Assembly (NCBI GenBank): GCA_015272515.1
Contig: JACYLN010000149.1
Span: 1-34,384, forward strand
DNA: 34,384 nucleotides
DNA from: Leptolyngbyaceae cyanobacterium C42_A2020_001
Lineage (GTDB): Bacteria; Cyanobacteriota; Cyanobacteriia; Leptolyngbyales; Leptolyngbyaceae
Reading direction: 5' to 3'
Shown: positions 16,659 to 24,084 of the stretch, one piece after another
Numbering within the stretch: the stretch's first letter is position 1
Layout: the number at the start of each line of letters is the position of its first letter
Notes under the pieces: model-generated
The model's input: only the letters and a program-made list of their open reading frames with translations
What the model was told of the DNA's origin: nothing
Database searches by the model: none
Position numbers and translations under genes: made by a program

Positions 16659-16709
16659 CTTGCGTGTAGCCATTGTCATCTCTGACTAATCTCCGGTCAG
16701 ATAGTTAAC

Positions 16710-17249
16710 TTACTTCAATGCTTTTTTGGGTCGATTTTGCCGTTGCTGAGAACTCGATGTAATGACGCTGATATTTCCGTCGCTCTCGATATGGGCCTCT
16801 TGCACTTCACTCATATCGCTAATGCCTTGTTGACGGAGTTGACTCATTAATTCATCTTTCGTGATTAATTCTCGCTTCATGTTCTGGCGCAGCATTTTCC
16901 CATTCTTGATTAAGGGAATAGACGGTGGATAAATAAATCGTTGAAATTGCGGGAAACGATAGCCAAGCCAATTGAAAGAGTGATTCCAGAAAATAATTGT
17001 TCCTACCAAAACAACCGCTTCAGTGACAGACTCATAGCCACCTGCGATGCCGTTCTGTGCAGCATCTGCTAATAAGACGATAACCAGTAGGTCTGTAATT
17101 CCGATCGCGCCCGCCTGTCGTTTTTGTACAATTCGCAGCAGAATAAAAAGCACGAAGTACATGATCGTACCTCGTACAATAATTTCGCCAATAGAAATGC
17201 TCGGAACAAAAATTTTTTGCCAATCAATACCAAATAATGCATTCATCAT
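16710..17249 (-). CDS. DUF421/YetF family membrane protein
   Basis: This 179-aa protein has hydrophobic segments at about 20-42 (GEIIVRGTIMYFVLFILLRIV), 50-65 and 75-95, then a C-terminal cytoplasmic domain. Family hallmarks are the KRQAGAIGITDLLVIVLLADAAQNGIAG segment and the RELITKDELMSQLRQQGISDMSEVQEAHIESDGNISVI segment, typical of YetF/YdfR proteins. The biochemical role is unknown. Two ATGs in tandem (17249, 17246) open it without a clear ribosome site. The tail is Lys/Arg/Gln-rich. The neighbours pgk and Omp85 do not suggest a pathway. Confidence 0.87.
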   Translation of the reverse strand: MMNALFGIDWQKIFVPSISIGEIIVRGTIMYFVLFILLRIVQKRQAGAIGITDLLVIVLLADAAQNGIAGGYESVTEAVVLVGTIIFWNHSFNWLGYRFPQFQRFIYPPSIPLIKNGKMLRQNMKRELITKDELMSQLRQQGISDMSEVQEAHIESDGNISVITSSSQQRQNRPKKALK

Positions 17250-17780
17250 GATGAGCCGTTGTTAGTCACAACGTGGGACTAGCGAGGAGAGTTAGGGAGT
17301 AATCTAGTCAAGATAAATCCACCGAGTTATATCCAATCAAATGATTTAGGAAATCTCATCTCTCGTAAGCCTGAATGAGATGTAACCTTCATTCACTTGT
17401 TCTAAGTTTTTTAACCAAGCTGAAAGGTATTCATAAGGGAAAACCTACGCCAAACTTCTTCCCAAAGAGAGAATAAAATAAATTTTAGTGTCGAGGATGC
17501 TAAATACTTAGTAAGTCTTTCTTATGGGTGTTTTTCGCCTTAATTAAGTCGAGGGAACTTACGATCGCATTCCCAGTTGATTGGTATAGCAAAGTGCTGA
17601 GTAATGAGGACTGAGTGCTGAGAATGCAATCCAGTCACTTCAGGACTTTCAGCAGTTCGATAGTCCTAACCTATAGCAGTACCGCTATAAAAGCGATGTG
17701 TGATTGTTGAGTAATGAATGCATGAAAGACTTTCAAACAGCGTGCGGTAAAGATCTCGTTGAAGTTGCCTGCTTTCTTCT
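17250..17780. other. Intergenic region without a gene
   Basis: I see no coding region. It contains the promoter side of the YetF gene, an inverted repeat ATCTCAT / ATGAGAT (17353-17359 and 17375-17381), a heptamer array (17594-17628) and a small stem TATAGC / GCTATA near 17672-17689. The T-rich hairpin expected for Omp85 termination is not obvious. Confidence 0.6.
17594..17628. repeat. Heptamer tandem array
   Basis: Five consecutive 7-bp units vary around GTGCTGA: GTGCTGA, GTAATGA, GGACTGA, GTGCTGA, GAATGCA. It is non-coding and consistent with STRR-type repeats. Confidence 0.6.
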
Positions 17781-20063
17781 CTAAAACCGCTGCCCAAACC
17801 CAAATTGGAAGCGAACGTCACCCTGATTGCTGATACCAAGATCACCCCGCAAAATGCCTAGAGGTGAGTTGACGCGTACCCCAAACCCAAATCCCAACCC
17901 TGTTCCAGGTTTATCGCGAATCACACCCGGTTTACCAGGTACATCATCACTGGAGCCAAGATCAGAGGCAAAGTCAATAAAAGCAGCCCCACCAATGAAT
18001 CGATAAATTGGAAAGCGATATTCGGCGGACGCTTCAACATAGCTGCGGCTAGTCGCGATCGCACCTGTATCCCACCCCCGCACAGAGAAAGGTCCACCCA
18101 GAACGAAGGCATTGTAAGGAGGCAGATCACCAACCCACGTACCTCCCTGCACATTGAACGCGAGCGTTTCAGGCTGGCTTTCTGCCGGGTTGGGTGGCGT
18201 TTTATGAGAAGCCGTAATCAGTGTAATCGGAATAAATTGAGTGTAGTTTGCTTGAAGTTTGGTACCTAATACATTGCCGCGCCCAATCGGGAAATACTGT
18301 TCAGTGTTCAAGCGCACTAAGGAACCAGTTCTGGGGTTGACGGTATTATCCCGCAGGTCGCGCAGAGCCGTGAAAGAGAAATTGAATAAATCGTCAATGC
18401 CGCTGTCGCTCAGGCTCAGAGGATTGCCCAACTCATCTCTGGCAAAAACTCTGCCACCGCTGTCTCGGATGCTGACGTTGGTGTAGTTCAGCCCCCAGGA
18501 GCCTTTCCACGCGTCACCCAATGGTTGTTCCAATCCAACACTTGCTCCATAGCGCCGTTCTCGAACGCGATCGTCATTGGGCAATCGCACTTCATCAGTA
18601 AACACGTTTGACAACCCCTGATTGCGAAACGCATTGGCACTATAGCCAGGAACATTCGGTTCGGTATCACGATAAGGACTCACAAAGCGAGCATCAAACT
18701 GAACATCTCGCGTCCCCACCAGCACCGTTCCACCCAACTGCTGCCCCAACCCGCCGAAGTTAACATCCTGAATATTAACCGTACCGAATAACCCCAACGT
18801 ATCGTTGTAACCACCACCAAATCGCAAATCTCGGGGGGGGCGCTCTTGCAGGTTGTAAACAACGACCGTGTTACGAGCATCTCCTTCAAAAGTGACATTG
18901 GTTTGTTCAAAAATTCCCAGAGCCTGCAAGCGTGCCAAATCTTCTCGTGCCGTTTCCACCTGAAAGGCTTGTCCTGGTTGCAGCTTGATTTGACGGCGCA
19001 CGAACGCATCCTGAGTTCGGTAACGAATTGGCTTACCGTTTGCGTCAACGCTTTGCCCTTCACGATTGACGAAGCGAATTTTCACGTCGGCAATTCGCCC
19101 TTCTGCTACTTCTACCACCACAATGCCTTGAGGGGTAGGCTGTAAACTCACAACTCGTGCCAGGGTAAAGCCATTTTGGGCGTACCAATCGTTGATTTGT
19201 TTTACTGCTTGATTCAAACTGCCCGGAGTAATCGGTTGACCAAATTGATCTTTGAAGATGGAGTTGGCAACTGACAGACTTAGCCCTTGTGCATTGGAAA
19301 GTTGCAGTGCTTGTAGCGTTACCGGATTAGCAGAGAAGGTTACACTCAACCCTTGAGGATTTTGCCGTGTGCTGACGGTGACGTTGGAGAAGAAGCCCGA
19401 ATTTTCCAGAATAGCAATGTCGTTTTGCAACAGGGTGGGGCTGGTTTGTCCACCGGGTTTGGTTTGAATTATGTCTAGTCCGTATGCTTGAGTTTCTGGC
19501 TCCACTCCAATGATTTGCACATCTGTTGCTTGCACAACTAATTCGCCGGGGGCGGGCGATCGCGGCGACGGTGCGGGTTGGCGGGGTGGCACTGTTGAAG
19601 GCGGAACCGTCACTGGTTGAGCCGTGGTGGGAGGTGTGGCAGGGACAACCCAGATTGGCTCATTTAAGGAAGAGGGTAAAGTGGCGGGTGGGACGGGTGT
19701 GCCAGGTCCAGGGCTGGGTACGACGACAGGCGGCGAACCAGCGCCAGGATTCGGCGCTGGTGTCACGGGCGGCGGCGCGGGAATTGGGCTGGGCGATGGG
19801 GGGGGTGGAATTTGGCTGGGCGGCGGCACAAATTGAGCCGTAGGAGGATCAATCGGCTCTGTTGGCACAATTACCGACTGATATTCCTGATAATACCGGG
19901 GATCAACTGGGGAAATGGTAGAGGCGGCAGCGGTCGTCGTAGAGTATTCCTGGGCGATCGCACCTTCTACTGTGCAGGTGGCGATCGTCGCCAATACACT
20001 CGCTGCCAACAGAGATAGATAGAGGCGAGTTGCATTTTGAGCCAGTGAAGTTGGAGCGTTCAA
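17781..20063 (-). CDS. Omp85/BamA-family outer membrane assembly protein
   Basis: This 760-aa protein runs in this order: a signal peptide (about 1-38), a long Pro-rich spacer (about 68-175, PPPSPSPIPAPPP type), POTRA domains (about 178-430, with LENSGFFSNV, LQALGIFEQTNV and VVEVAEGRIADVKIRFVNREG), and a C-terminal 16-strand barrel with GGPFSVRGWDTG (the VRGY/F substrate-site motif) and terminal GDVRFQFGFGQRF. It folds beta-barrels into the outer membrane. The Pro-rich leader before the POTRAs is usual in cyanobacterial homologues. The start is a TTG at 20063: the frame has no ATG between the upstream stop (near 20112) and the signal peptide. It is divergent from the MliC-like gene. Confidence 0.93.
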   Translation of the reverse strand: MNAPTSLAQNATRLYLSLLAASVLATIATCTVEGAIAQEYSTTTAAASTISPVDPRYYQEYQSVIVPTEPIDPPTAQFVPPPSQIPPPPSPSPIPAPPPVTPAPNPGAGSPPVVVPSPGPGTPVPPATLPSSLNEPIWVVPATPPTTAQPVTVPPSTVPPRQPAPSPRSPAPGELVVQATDVQIIGVEPETQAYGLDIIQTKPGGQTSPTLLQNDIAILENSGFFSNVTVSTRQNPQGLSVTFSANPVTLQALQLSNAQGLSLSVANSIFKDQFGQPITPGSLNQAVKQINDWYAQNGFTLARVVSLQPTPQGIVVVEVAEGRIADVKIRFVNREGQSVDANGKPIRYRTQDAFVRRQIKLQPGQAFQVETAREDLARLQALGIFEQTNVTFEGDARNTVVVYNLQERPPRDLRFGGGYNDTLGLFGTVNIQDVNFGGLGQQLGGTVLVGTRDVQFDARFVSPYRDTEPNVPGYSANAFRNQGLSNVFTDEVRLPNDDRVRERRYGASVGLEQPLGDAWKGSWGLNYTNVSIRDSGGRVFARDELGNPLSLSDSGIDDLFNFSFTALRDLRDNTVNPRTGSLVRLNTEQYFPIGRGNVLGTKLQANYTQFIPITLITASHKTPPNPAESQPETLAFNVQGGTWVGDLPPYNAFVLGGPFSVRGWDTGAIATSRSYVEASAEYRFPIYRFIGGAAFIDFASDLGSSDDVPGKPGVIRDKPGTGLGFGFGVRVNSPLGILRGDLGISNQGDVRFQFGFGQRF

Positions 20064-20155
20064 TAGAGTCTGGGATGAGACGACAGAATGGAAGCCGCGC
20101 TTTTGCGCGCCTCAAACGCCAATAGTTCTAAACCACGTCCACCTCAAAAATTGGG

Positions 20156-20265
20156 GTTTTTCTCAGGAAAAACTATGGATTTGGACGTGAACAAGCTTAA
20201 ATTGGCACCCTACATTCTGCACACATCCTCAAAAGTGGCGAAGTTTTTTAGAAAAATTATGGATT
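20156..20265. repeat. Direct repeat pair between Omp85 and the second MliC-like gene
   Basis: GAAAAACTATGGATT (20167-20181) and GAAAAATTATGGATT (20251-20265) match at 14 of 15 positions and lie 84 bp apart. The first copy also closes a small hairpin (GTTTTTC 20156-20162 with GAAAAAC 20167-20173). They sit in the shared promoter region of two envelope genes. Confidence 0.55.
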
Positions 20266-20325
20266 GCAACGCAAAAGATTGCGGATAATCTGGCAACAAC
20301 CAGATTCATCCCAGGAGGAATTTAC

Positions 20326-20736
20326 ATGAAATCTGCTTCGGCTTCTTCGCAGACGTGGCTCAAGTTTGTCCTACATGCAAACGTAAAAGCAGCGATCGCG
20401 CCTTCCCTAACGCTGCTGACCTTCGCCCTCACTAGTACAAACTGGATCGTCGCTGCCTTTGCTCAATCAGCCTCACCCAGGGTGATTAATAGCGTCGTGT
20501 ATCGATGTGATGATAGTAAGGGCTTTTCGGCCGAATACTTGGATGACAAAACCGTGAGAGCAACCTTTGGGTCTAAAGTGTTTGTTCTACCTCAAGAGCC
20601 GTCAGCATCGGGCGCACGATACAGCAATGGTAGCGTCACCATCTTTACAAAAGGGAACGACGCGTTTGTAGAAGTCGGCGACAAGCGGTTGTTTGACAAC
20701 TGTATTGCCGTTGGCTCAGTTCCTGGACTCTGGTAA
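20326..20736 (+). CDS. Secreted MliC-family (c-type lysozyme inhibitor-like) protein
   Basis: This 136-aa protein has a hydrophobic N-terminal signal (about 20-46, ending VAAFAQ). The mature domain is MliC: VYRCDDSKGFSAEYLDD, VFVLPQEPSASGARYSNG, VTIFTKGNDAFVEVG and a second Cys in FDNC, forming the usual disulfide. The SGARY segment and the Lys in TKG, which contact the lysozyme active site in characterised MliC proteins, are kept. There is no lipobox Cys, so it is probably periplasmic and soluble rather than a lipoprotein. AGGAGG at 20313-20318 gives a strong start. The fructosamine kinase gene follows after 18 bp. Its divergent paralogue is at 11440-11790. Confidence 0.85.
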   Translation: MKSASASSQTWLKFVLHANVKAAIAPSLTLLTFALTSTNWIVAAFAQSASPRVINSVVYRCDDSKGFSAEYLDDKTVRATFGSKVFVLPQEPSASGARYSNGSVTIFTKGNDAFVEVGDKRLFDNCIAVGSVPGLW

Positions 20737-20754
20737 ACCCATCCTCGGCAATTT

Positions 20755-21627
20755 ATGTGGGATTCGATCGCAACACACATCAGTCAAGTTACCGGGCAGT
20801 CGTTCCAGATAGAGGAGCGGCGATCAGTAAGCGGTGGGTGCATCAACTCTGGCTATGCCCTTTCTAACAAACAACAAACCTACTTCGTTAAACTGAACCA
20901 GGCACCCCAAATTGCCATGTTTGAGGCAGAAGCGGAGGGGCTGGACGAGATTGTGGCAACCCACACCATCAAAGTCCCCAAGCCGATTTGCTGGGGTACG
21001 GCTGGCAATTCTGCCTATTTGGTGCTGGAATGGCTGGACTTAGGACATAGCGGGGGAGCGGTCTGGTCAATCATGGGGCAACGGTTGGCAGCGATGCATC
21101 GGGTCACCAGTGCCAGCGGTTTTGGCTGGAAGATGAACAACACGATTGGTTCTACGTCCCAGCCAAATCCCTGGACAGCTAATTGGGTTACCTTTTGGCA
21201 AGAACATCGGCTTGGGTTTCAGTTTAAACTGGCAAACCGACGTGGTGGGCATTTCCCCAAACAGGATCGCTTGTTGGCTACGATTCCTCAACTGTTAGCA
21301 GGGCATGATCCACAACCCTCGCTGGTGCATGGCGATTTGTGGTCAGGCAATGCGGCTGTCACCCGTGCCGGAGAACCTGTAATTTTCGATCCGGCAACCT
21401 ACTATGGCGATCGCGAAGTCGATCTTGCAATGACAGAACTATTTGGTAGCTTTCCGGCTGATTTTTATCGCGCTTACAACCAAGCCTTTCCACTTGATTC
21501 TGGTTATCAGCAGCGCAAAGTTCTCTACAACCTGTACCACATCCTCAACCACTTCAACCTGTTTGGCGGCAGCTACGATTCCCAGGCAAACCGCATGATC
21601 GATCAAATTCTCAACTTAATTCCCTAA
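20755..21627 (+). CDS. Fructosamine/ketosamine-3-kinase family protein
   Basis: This 290-aa protein has the aminoglycoside-phosphotransferase-like fold. Seen are the N-lobe VSGGCINSGYALSN and YFVKLN (ATP Lys), the hinge LVLEWLDLG, the catalytic loop LVHGDLWSGNAAV (about 200-212), the metal Asp in VIFDPATYYGDREVDLAM and the C-terminal YNLYHILNHFNLFGGSY. These are diagnostic of FN3K proteins, which phosphorylate the sugar C3 of glycated amines to trigger deglycation (protein repair). It is cytoplasmic. It follows the MliC-like gene by 18 bp on the same strand and probably shares its transcript. It is complete, with no unusual residues. Confidence 0.9.
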   Translation: MWDSIATHISQVTGQSFQIEERRSVSGGCINSGYALSNKQQTYFVKLNQAPQIAMFEAEAEGLDEIVATHTIKVPKPICWGTAGNSAYLVLEWLDLGHSGGAVWSIMGQRLAAMHRVTSASGFGWKMNNTIGSTSQPNPWTANWVTFWQEHRLGFQFKLANRRGGHFPKQDRLLATIPQLLAGHDPQPSLVHGDLWSGNAAVTRAGEPVIFDPATYYGDREVDLAMTELFGSFPADFYRAYNQAFPLDSGYQQRKVLYNLYHILNHFNLFGGSYDSQANRMIDQILNLIP

Positions 21628-21759
21628 TCTAGTTAACAAGACATTAAAACTACTTGAGGGGTAGATAATTCAGATTTGAAATGAATCTGAAGAAAAATAG
21701 CAGGAGGTAAGCAAATATTTTGAAGTTAGCGGTTGAAGAAAACTACTCAATTTCCATGT

Positions 21760-22707
21760 CTAAGAGGCATCAGGAAACCGCAGATCGGAGCAGATGCGGT
21801 TGATGATTTGCACATAGGCTTCTGCGGCTGCTTGAAAAACGTTGCTATGGCTGGCACTTTCTTCATAGCTAATGCCCTCGCATTCCACGCCAACGACGAC
21901 TTCTACTGGAGAATCGGCACCAAACAGAGTTGCAGGGGGCACAGACCAACGGCTCAAATATCGAGTTGGTAGAGGGATACACTGATCCACGGCTTGATCG
22001 ATCGCTTTTTGCAATGCATCAACTGGGCTATTACCGATCGCCGTTCCCTGCAATCCTCGACCAACTTTGTCGCATAAGGTCACACTCACTTCATTCCCTT
22101 CGCCAGTTTGCAGATAGAAATTCATTAACCGGAAGCGCTGTAATCGGCGCGATCGCAGCAGTCGGCGTTCTTCAATTTCGTTCTCTTCCAGTTGGTCTTG
22201 TTGCAGTTGCAGTAGAAATGCCCTAACTGAAAAAATGCCGATTTTCAGTGTCACCATTTCTTGCGATTCCGCATCTTCAATCCGGATCGGCAATTGAAAA
22301 TATTCATTGATTTGCACCTGGTTGTGTTCCTCCGCATTGCGGGCGAATTGATGTGGCTCCCAGGTTACAATGCAGTCTAAAAAGCGATCGCGGGCACAGG
22401 CAATTCGCAATGCATCACAGAAGTTGATTCGGTAGCGATTTGACCCTTCTAAAATGTCGCTGTCAATGGGGCATTTGTGCCGAATCCGATGCAACATTTC
22501 AACGTAAGCAGACTGGCAAATCGCATCACCACCCAAGCGAAACGTGTCCCAAAACGCGATCGCCAGCGCATAATCAAACTCCGTCATGTACCAGGTCACA
22601 GGTTGAGCAGATAACCTTTGCAGCAAATTCGCGTAATATCCTCGGCTCACGCTCCGATTGGCTAAAGCATTTTGAAACACGTTGGCGGTCACAAGCGCAC
22701 TACGCAT
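21760..22707 (-). CDS. PIN-like domain fused to LeuA allosteric (regulatory) domain
   Basis: The product is 315 aa from ATG 22707, which has AGAGG before it; the TTG at 22746 is less likely. The N-terminal ~135 residues look like a PIN-type nuclease fold: SALVTANVFQNAL at the start and DALRIACARDRFLDCIVTWEPHQFA at the end, although the first Asp of the usual D-T-N-V is replaced by Thr. A Glu/Arg-rich linker follows (about 190-215). The C-terminal ~100 residues match the 2-isopropylmalate synthase dimerisation/leucine-binding domain: VSVTLCDKVGRGLQGTAIGNSPVDALQKAIDQ, then VEVVVGVECEGISYEESASHSNVFQAAAEAYVQIINRI. No catalytic LeuA barrel is present. It may be a leucine- or ligand-sensing RNA-binding or nuclease-like regulator; this is inference. 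Confidence 0.68.
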   Translation of the reverse strand: MRSALVTANVFQNALANRSVSRGYYANLLQRLSAQPVTWYMTEFDYALAIAFWDTFRLGGDAICQSAYVEMLHRIRHKCPIDSDILEGSNRYRINFCDALRIACARDRFLDCIVTWEPHQFARNAEEHNQVQINEYFQLPIRIEDAESQEMVTLKIGIFSVRAFLLQLQQDQLEENEIEERRLLRSRRLQRFRLMNFYLQTGEGNEVSVTLCDKVGRGLQGTAIGNSPVDALQKAIDQAVDQCIPLPTRYLSRWSVPPATLFGADSPVEVVVGVECEGISYEESASHSNVFQAAAEAYVQIINRICSDLRFPDAS

Positions 22708-22852
22708 AACACCTCTAGACACGATGCGAACCCTCGATGGAGCCAACCTTTCCGTTACTCATCACACGCTCATTGCCAAAGCTATCCACTCAACTGTTTG
22801 AGAATTGTGAGTCTTTACCCTTGTGGATAGCGAGATTCACAGATCATCCTTC

Positions 22853-23329
22853 CTAAACCACCCCTTCATCACTACCCTCGTCTGACGATGGATGTTGATT
22901 GGAGCTTCGCTCTTTCACTGCCAACACTTTTTCCATCATGGCTTCGAGATTGGCAATGCTTTCCATTTGTGCGCCCAGCGCGCCCAGTTTGGCGAATCCC
23001 GCTTCCATTTGGGCTTCCAAGCGTAAAATGCGTTGTTTCGTTTCCGTATCTGGCTCAGTTACAACGTTTTGGGGCAACAGTGGAGCATAGATAGGAACGG
23101 GAGAAATATTGCCAAAATTGACTTGTTTCAACTGCCTGAGTTCCCGAACTTCCTCCTCCAGTGCTGAAAGGCGATCATCAGGACTTGTCTGCAACCCCTG
23201 CCTTACCAATCTACACAGGAGTTCTGTGACGGTGGTGTTTTCTTCGTCTGCGCGCGATCGCAGTGCATCCAGTAGATCTTCAGGCAGTCGAAAACTCACC
23301 AACTTCTTCTCAAAGGTTTTCTTATCCAT
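22853..23329 (-). CDS. Ribbon-helix-helix regulator with coiled-coil C-terminus
   Basis: The product is 158 aa from ATG 23329 (an ATG at 23383 would add 18 residues). The N-terminus KKLVSFRLPEDLLDALRSRADEENTTVTELLCRLVRQGL is a typical CopG/Arc-type ribbon-helix-helix: a beta-strand with alternating polar residues, then two helices. After a break the protein shows heptad-rich segments (DRLSALEEEVRELRQL and KQRILRLEAQMEAGFAKLGALGAQMESIANLEAMMEKVL) that should form a coiled coil, then an acidic/Ser tail. It probably binds DNA as a dimer/tetramer. TGTATATA-type sequences lie just upstream at 23415 and at 23662-23690, possible own or neighbouring operators. No toxin gene is adjacent, so it is not an obvious antitoxin. 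Confidence 0.78.
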   Translation of the reverse strand: MDKKTFEKKLVSFRLPEDLLDALRSRADEENTTVTELLCRLVRQGLQTSPDDRLSALEEEVRELRQLKQVNFGNISPVPIYAPLLPQNVVTEPDTETKQRILRLEAQMEAGFAKLGALGAQMESIANLEAMMEKVLAVKERSSNQHPSSDEGSDEGVV

Positions 23330-23414
23330 GTCGGCTTCAAACTGATTTTTTGCTGTACATTCACCCAAATCACAGAGGCGCATAATGACTCACTGTAGCT
23401 AAGTTTGCAGTTTA

Positions 23415-23423
23415 TGTATATAC
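23415..23423. promoter_or_regulatory. TGTATATAC site upstream of the ribbon-helix-helix gene
   Basis: It matches the half-site of the palindrome at 23662-23690 and lies 86 bp upstream of the ATG at 23329. A possible autoregulatory operator (inference). Confidence 0.4.
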
Positions 23424-23463
23424 CGGGTGATACATTTTATCGCTACTTCACACAAGAGAGGAG

Positions 23464-23594
23464 GGGAATAGGGAATGGGGAATAGGAGATAGAGAAGGTG
23501 AGGAAGGAGTTGGAGATTGAGGCGCTAGAGAATTTTGAATTTTCTCCCACCTCCCTCGCCTTCTGGCTTCTGGCTTCTAACTCCTGACTTCTAA
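23464..23594. repeat. Two adjoining heptamer tandem arrays
   Basis: From 23464 to 23519 about eight 7-bp units vary around GGGAATA/GAGAAGG. From 23544 to 23594 about seven units vary around CTTCTGG/CTTCTAA/CTCCTGA. The right part is nearly identical to the segment inside the glmS-like gene (25270-25304), which shows that both derive from one repeat family. Confidence 0.72.
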
Positions 23595-23661
23595 TGAATT
23601 CTCCTTGCCGCTTTTTAGTATTGAAGCAGTAAACCGATCTTTCTGTATATCTAACAACAAA

Positions 23662-23690
23662 CTATTGTATATATTTTGTATATACAATAG
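23662..23690. promoter_or_regulatory. Palindrome with 12-bp arms before the zinc-ribbon gene
   Basis: CTATTGTATATA (23662-23673) and TATATACAATAG (23679-23690) form a perfect inverted repeat around TTTTG. TTGTATATA is also repeated directly inside it. It is AT-rich and sits 55 bp before the start of the membrane protein gene. An operator for the neighbouring ribbon-helix-helix protein is the simplest guess. Confidence 0.5.
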
Positions 23691-23745
23691 ACATCAATTC
23701 TTTTGCTCCAGCGATCGCCAATCAATTCCAACCAGGAGAACCCTT

Positions 23746-24084
23746 ATGAAATGCCCCTACTCAGACAGCCTCATGCCGCGCTGCCAAATCACCATGCATC
23801 CCCATCGGCAAAATATTGAGTATTGCCGAACTTGTGGAGAGTGGCGCTATCTCAGCGACGTAGGTGACGAGTTCCCCAATGTGTTTTGGCTGATTGTTGC
23901 GCTCTCCATTAGCATGATGGTGTTTGTAGGGTTGGTGAATGAAAGCGACACCGCTCGTCGCCAACAGGAGCAGCGCCGCCGCGATCGCGATTATTTAGGG
24001 CAATCGGAACACGTTGAAGGTCAGGTGCGATCGCTCACTCCAATCGTCCCTGAAGACTCGCCCTTTACACTAGAGTTTTCGTGA
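23746..24084 (+). CDS. Small zinc-ribbon-like protein with one membrane segment
   Basis: This 112-aa protein is not assigned to a family. It begins MKCPYSDSLMPRC and continues with YCRTCGEWRYL, giving two Cys pairs spaced like a small zinc ribbon (residues 3-42). A TM helix FWLIVALSISMMVFVGLV follows at about 48-65, and then a strongly charged tail (RRQQEQRRRDRDY) and a Pro/Glu-rich end. The tail or the ribbon could face the cytosol; topology is not certain. The ATG at 23746 has AGGAG 8 bases upstream. A longer frame opening at 23605 lacks such support. The final 20 bp overlap the convergent GlmS-like gene. Confidence 0.7.
   Translation: MKCPYSDSLMPRCQITMHPHRQNIEYCRTCGEWRYLSDVGDEFPNVFWLIVALSISMMVFVGLVNESDTARRQQEQRRRDRDYLGQSEHVEGQVRSLTPIVPEDSPFTLEFS

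Larger units (their letters stand above)
23330..23745. other. Divergent intergenic region with repeats and operator-like palindromes
   Basis: No gene is credible here. It carries TGTATATA-type sites, two heptamer arrays (GGGAATA family and CTTCTGG family) and a 12-bp-arm palindrome, ending with AGGAG (23734-23738) eight bases before the start of the zinc-ribbon gene. Confidence 0.7.

Noticed and set aside
19526-19843. Gly/Ala-rich open frames on the plus strand opposite the Omp85 leader
   Set aside because: They mirror the Pro-rich codons of the real minus-strand Omp85 gene and have no ribosome site.
21719-21802. A short frame with AGGAGG upstream and a TTG start (about 27 codons)
   Set aside because: It runs into the 3' end of the PIN-LeuA gene, has no family-like sequence and is too short.
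22853-23329. Toxin-antitoxin system with the ribbon-helix-helix protein as antitoxin
   Set aside because: No toxin-sized gene overlaps or adjoins it in the same direction; the PIN-like protein is 146 bp downstream, has lost an active-site Asp and carries a LeuA domain.
23464-23594. CRISPR array
   Set aside because: The units are 7 bp and contiguous, with no spacers of regular size and no cas genes in the window.
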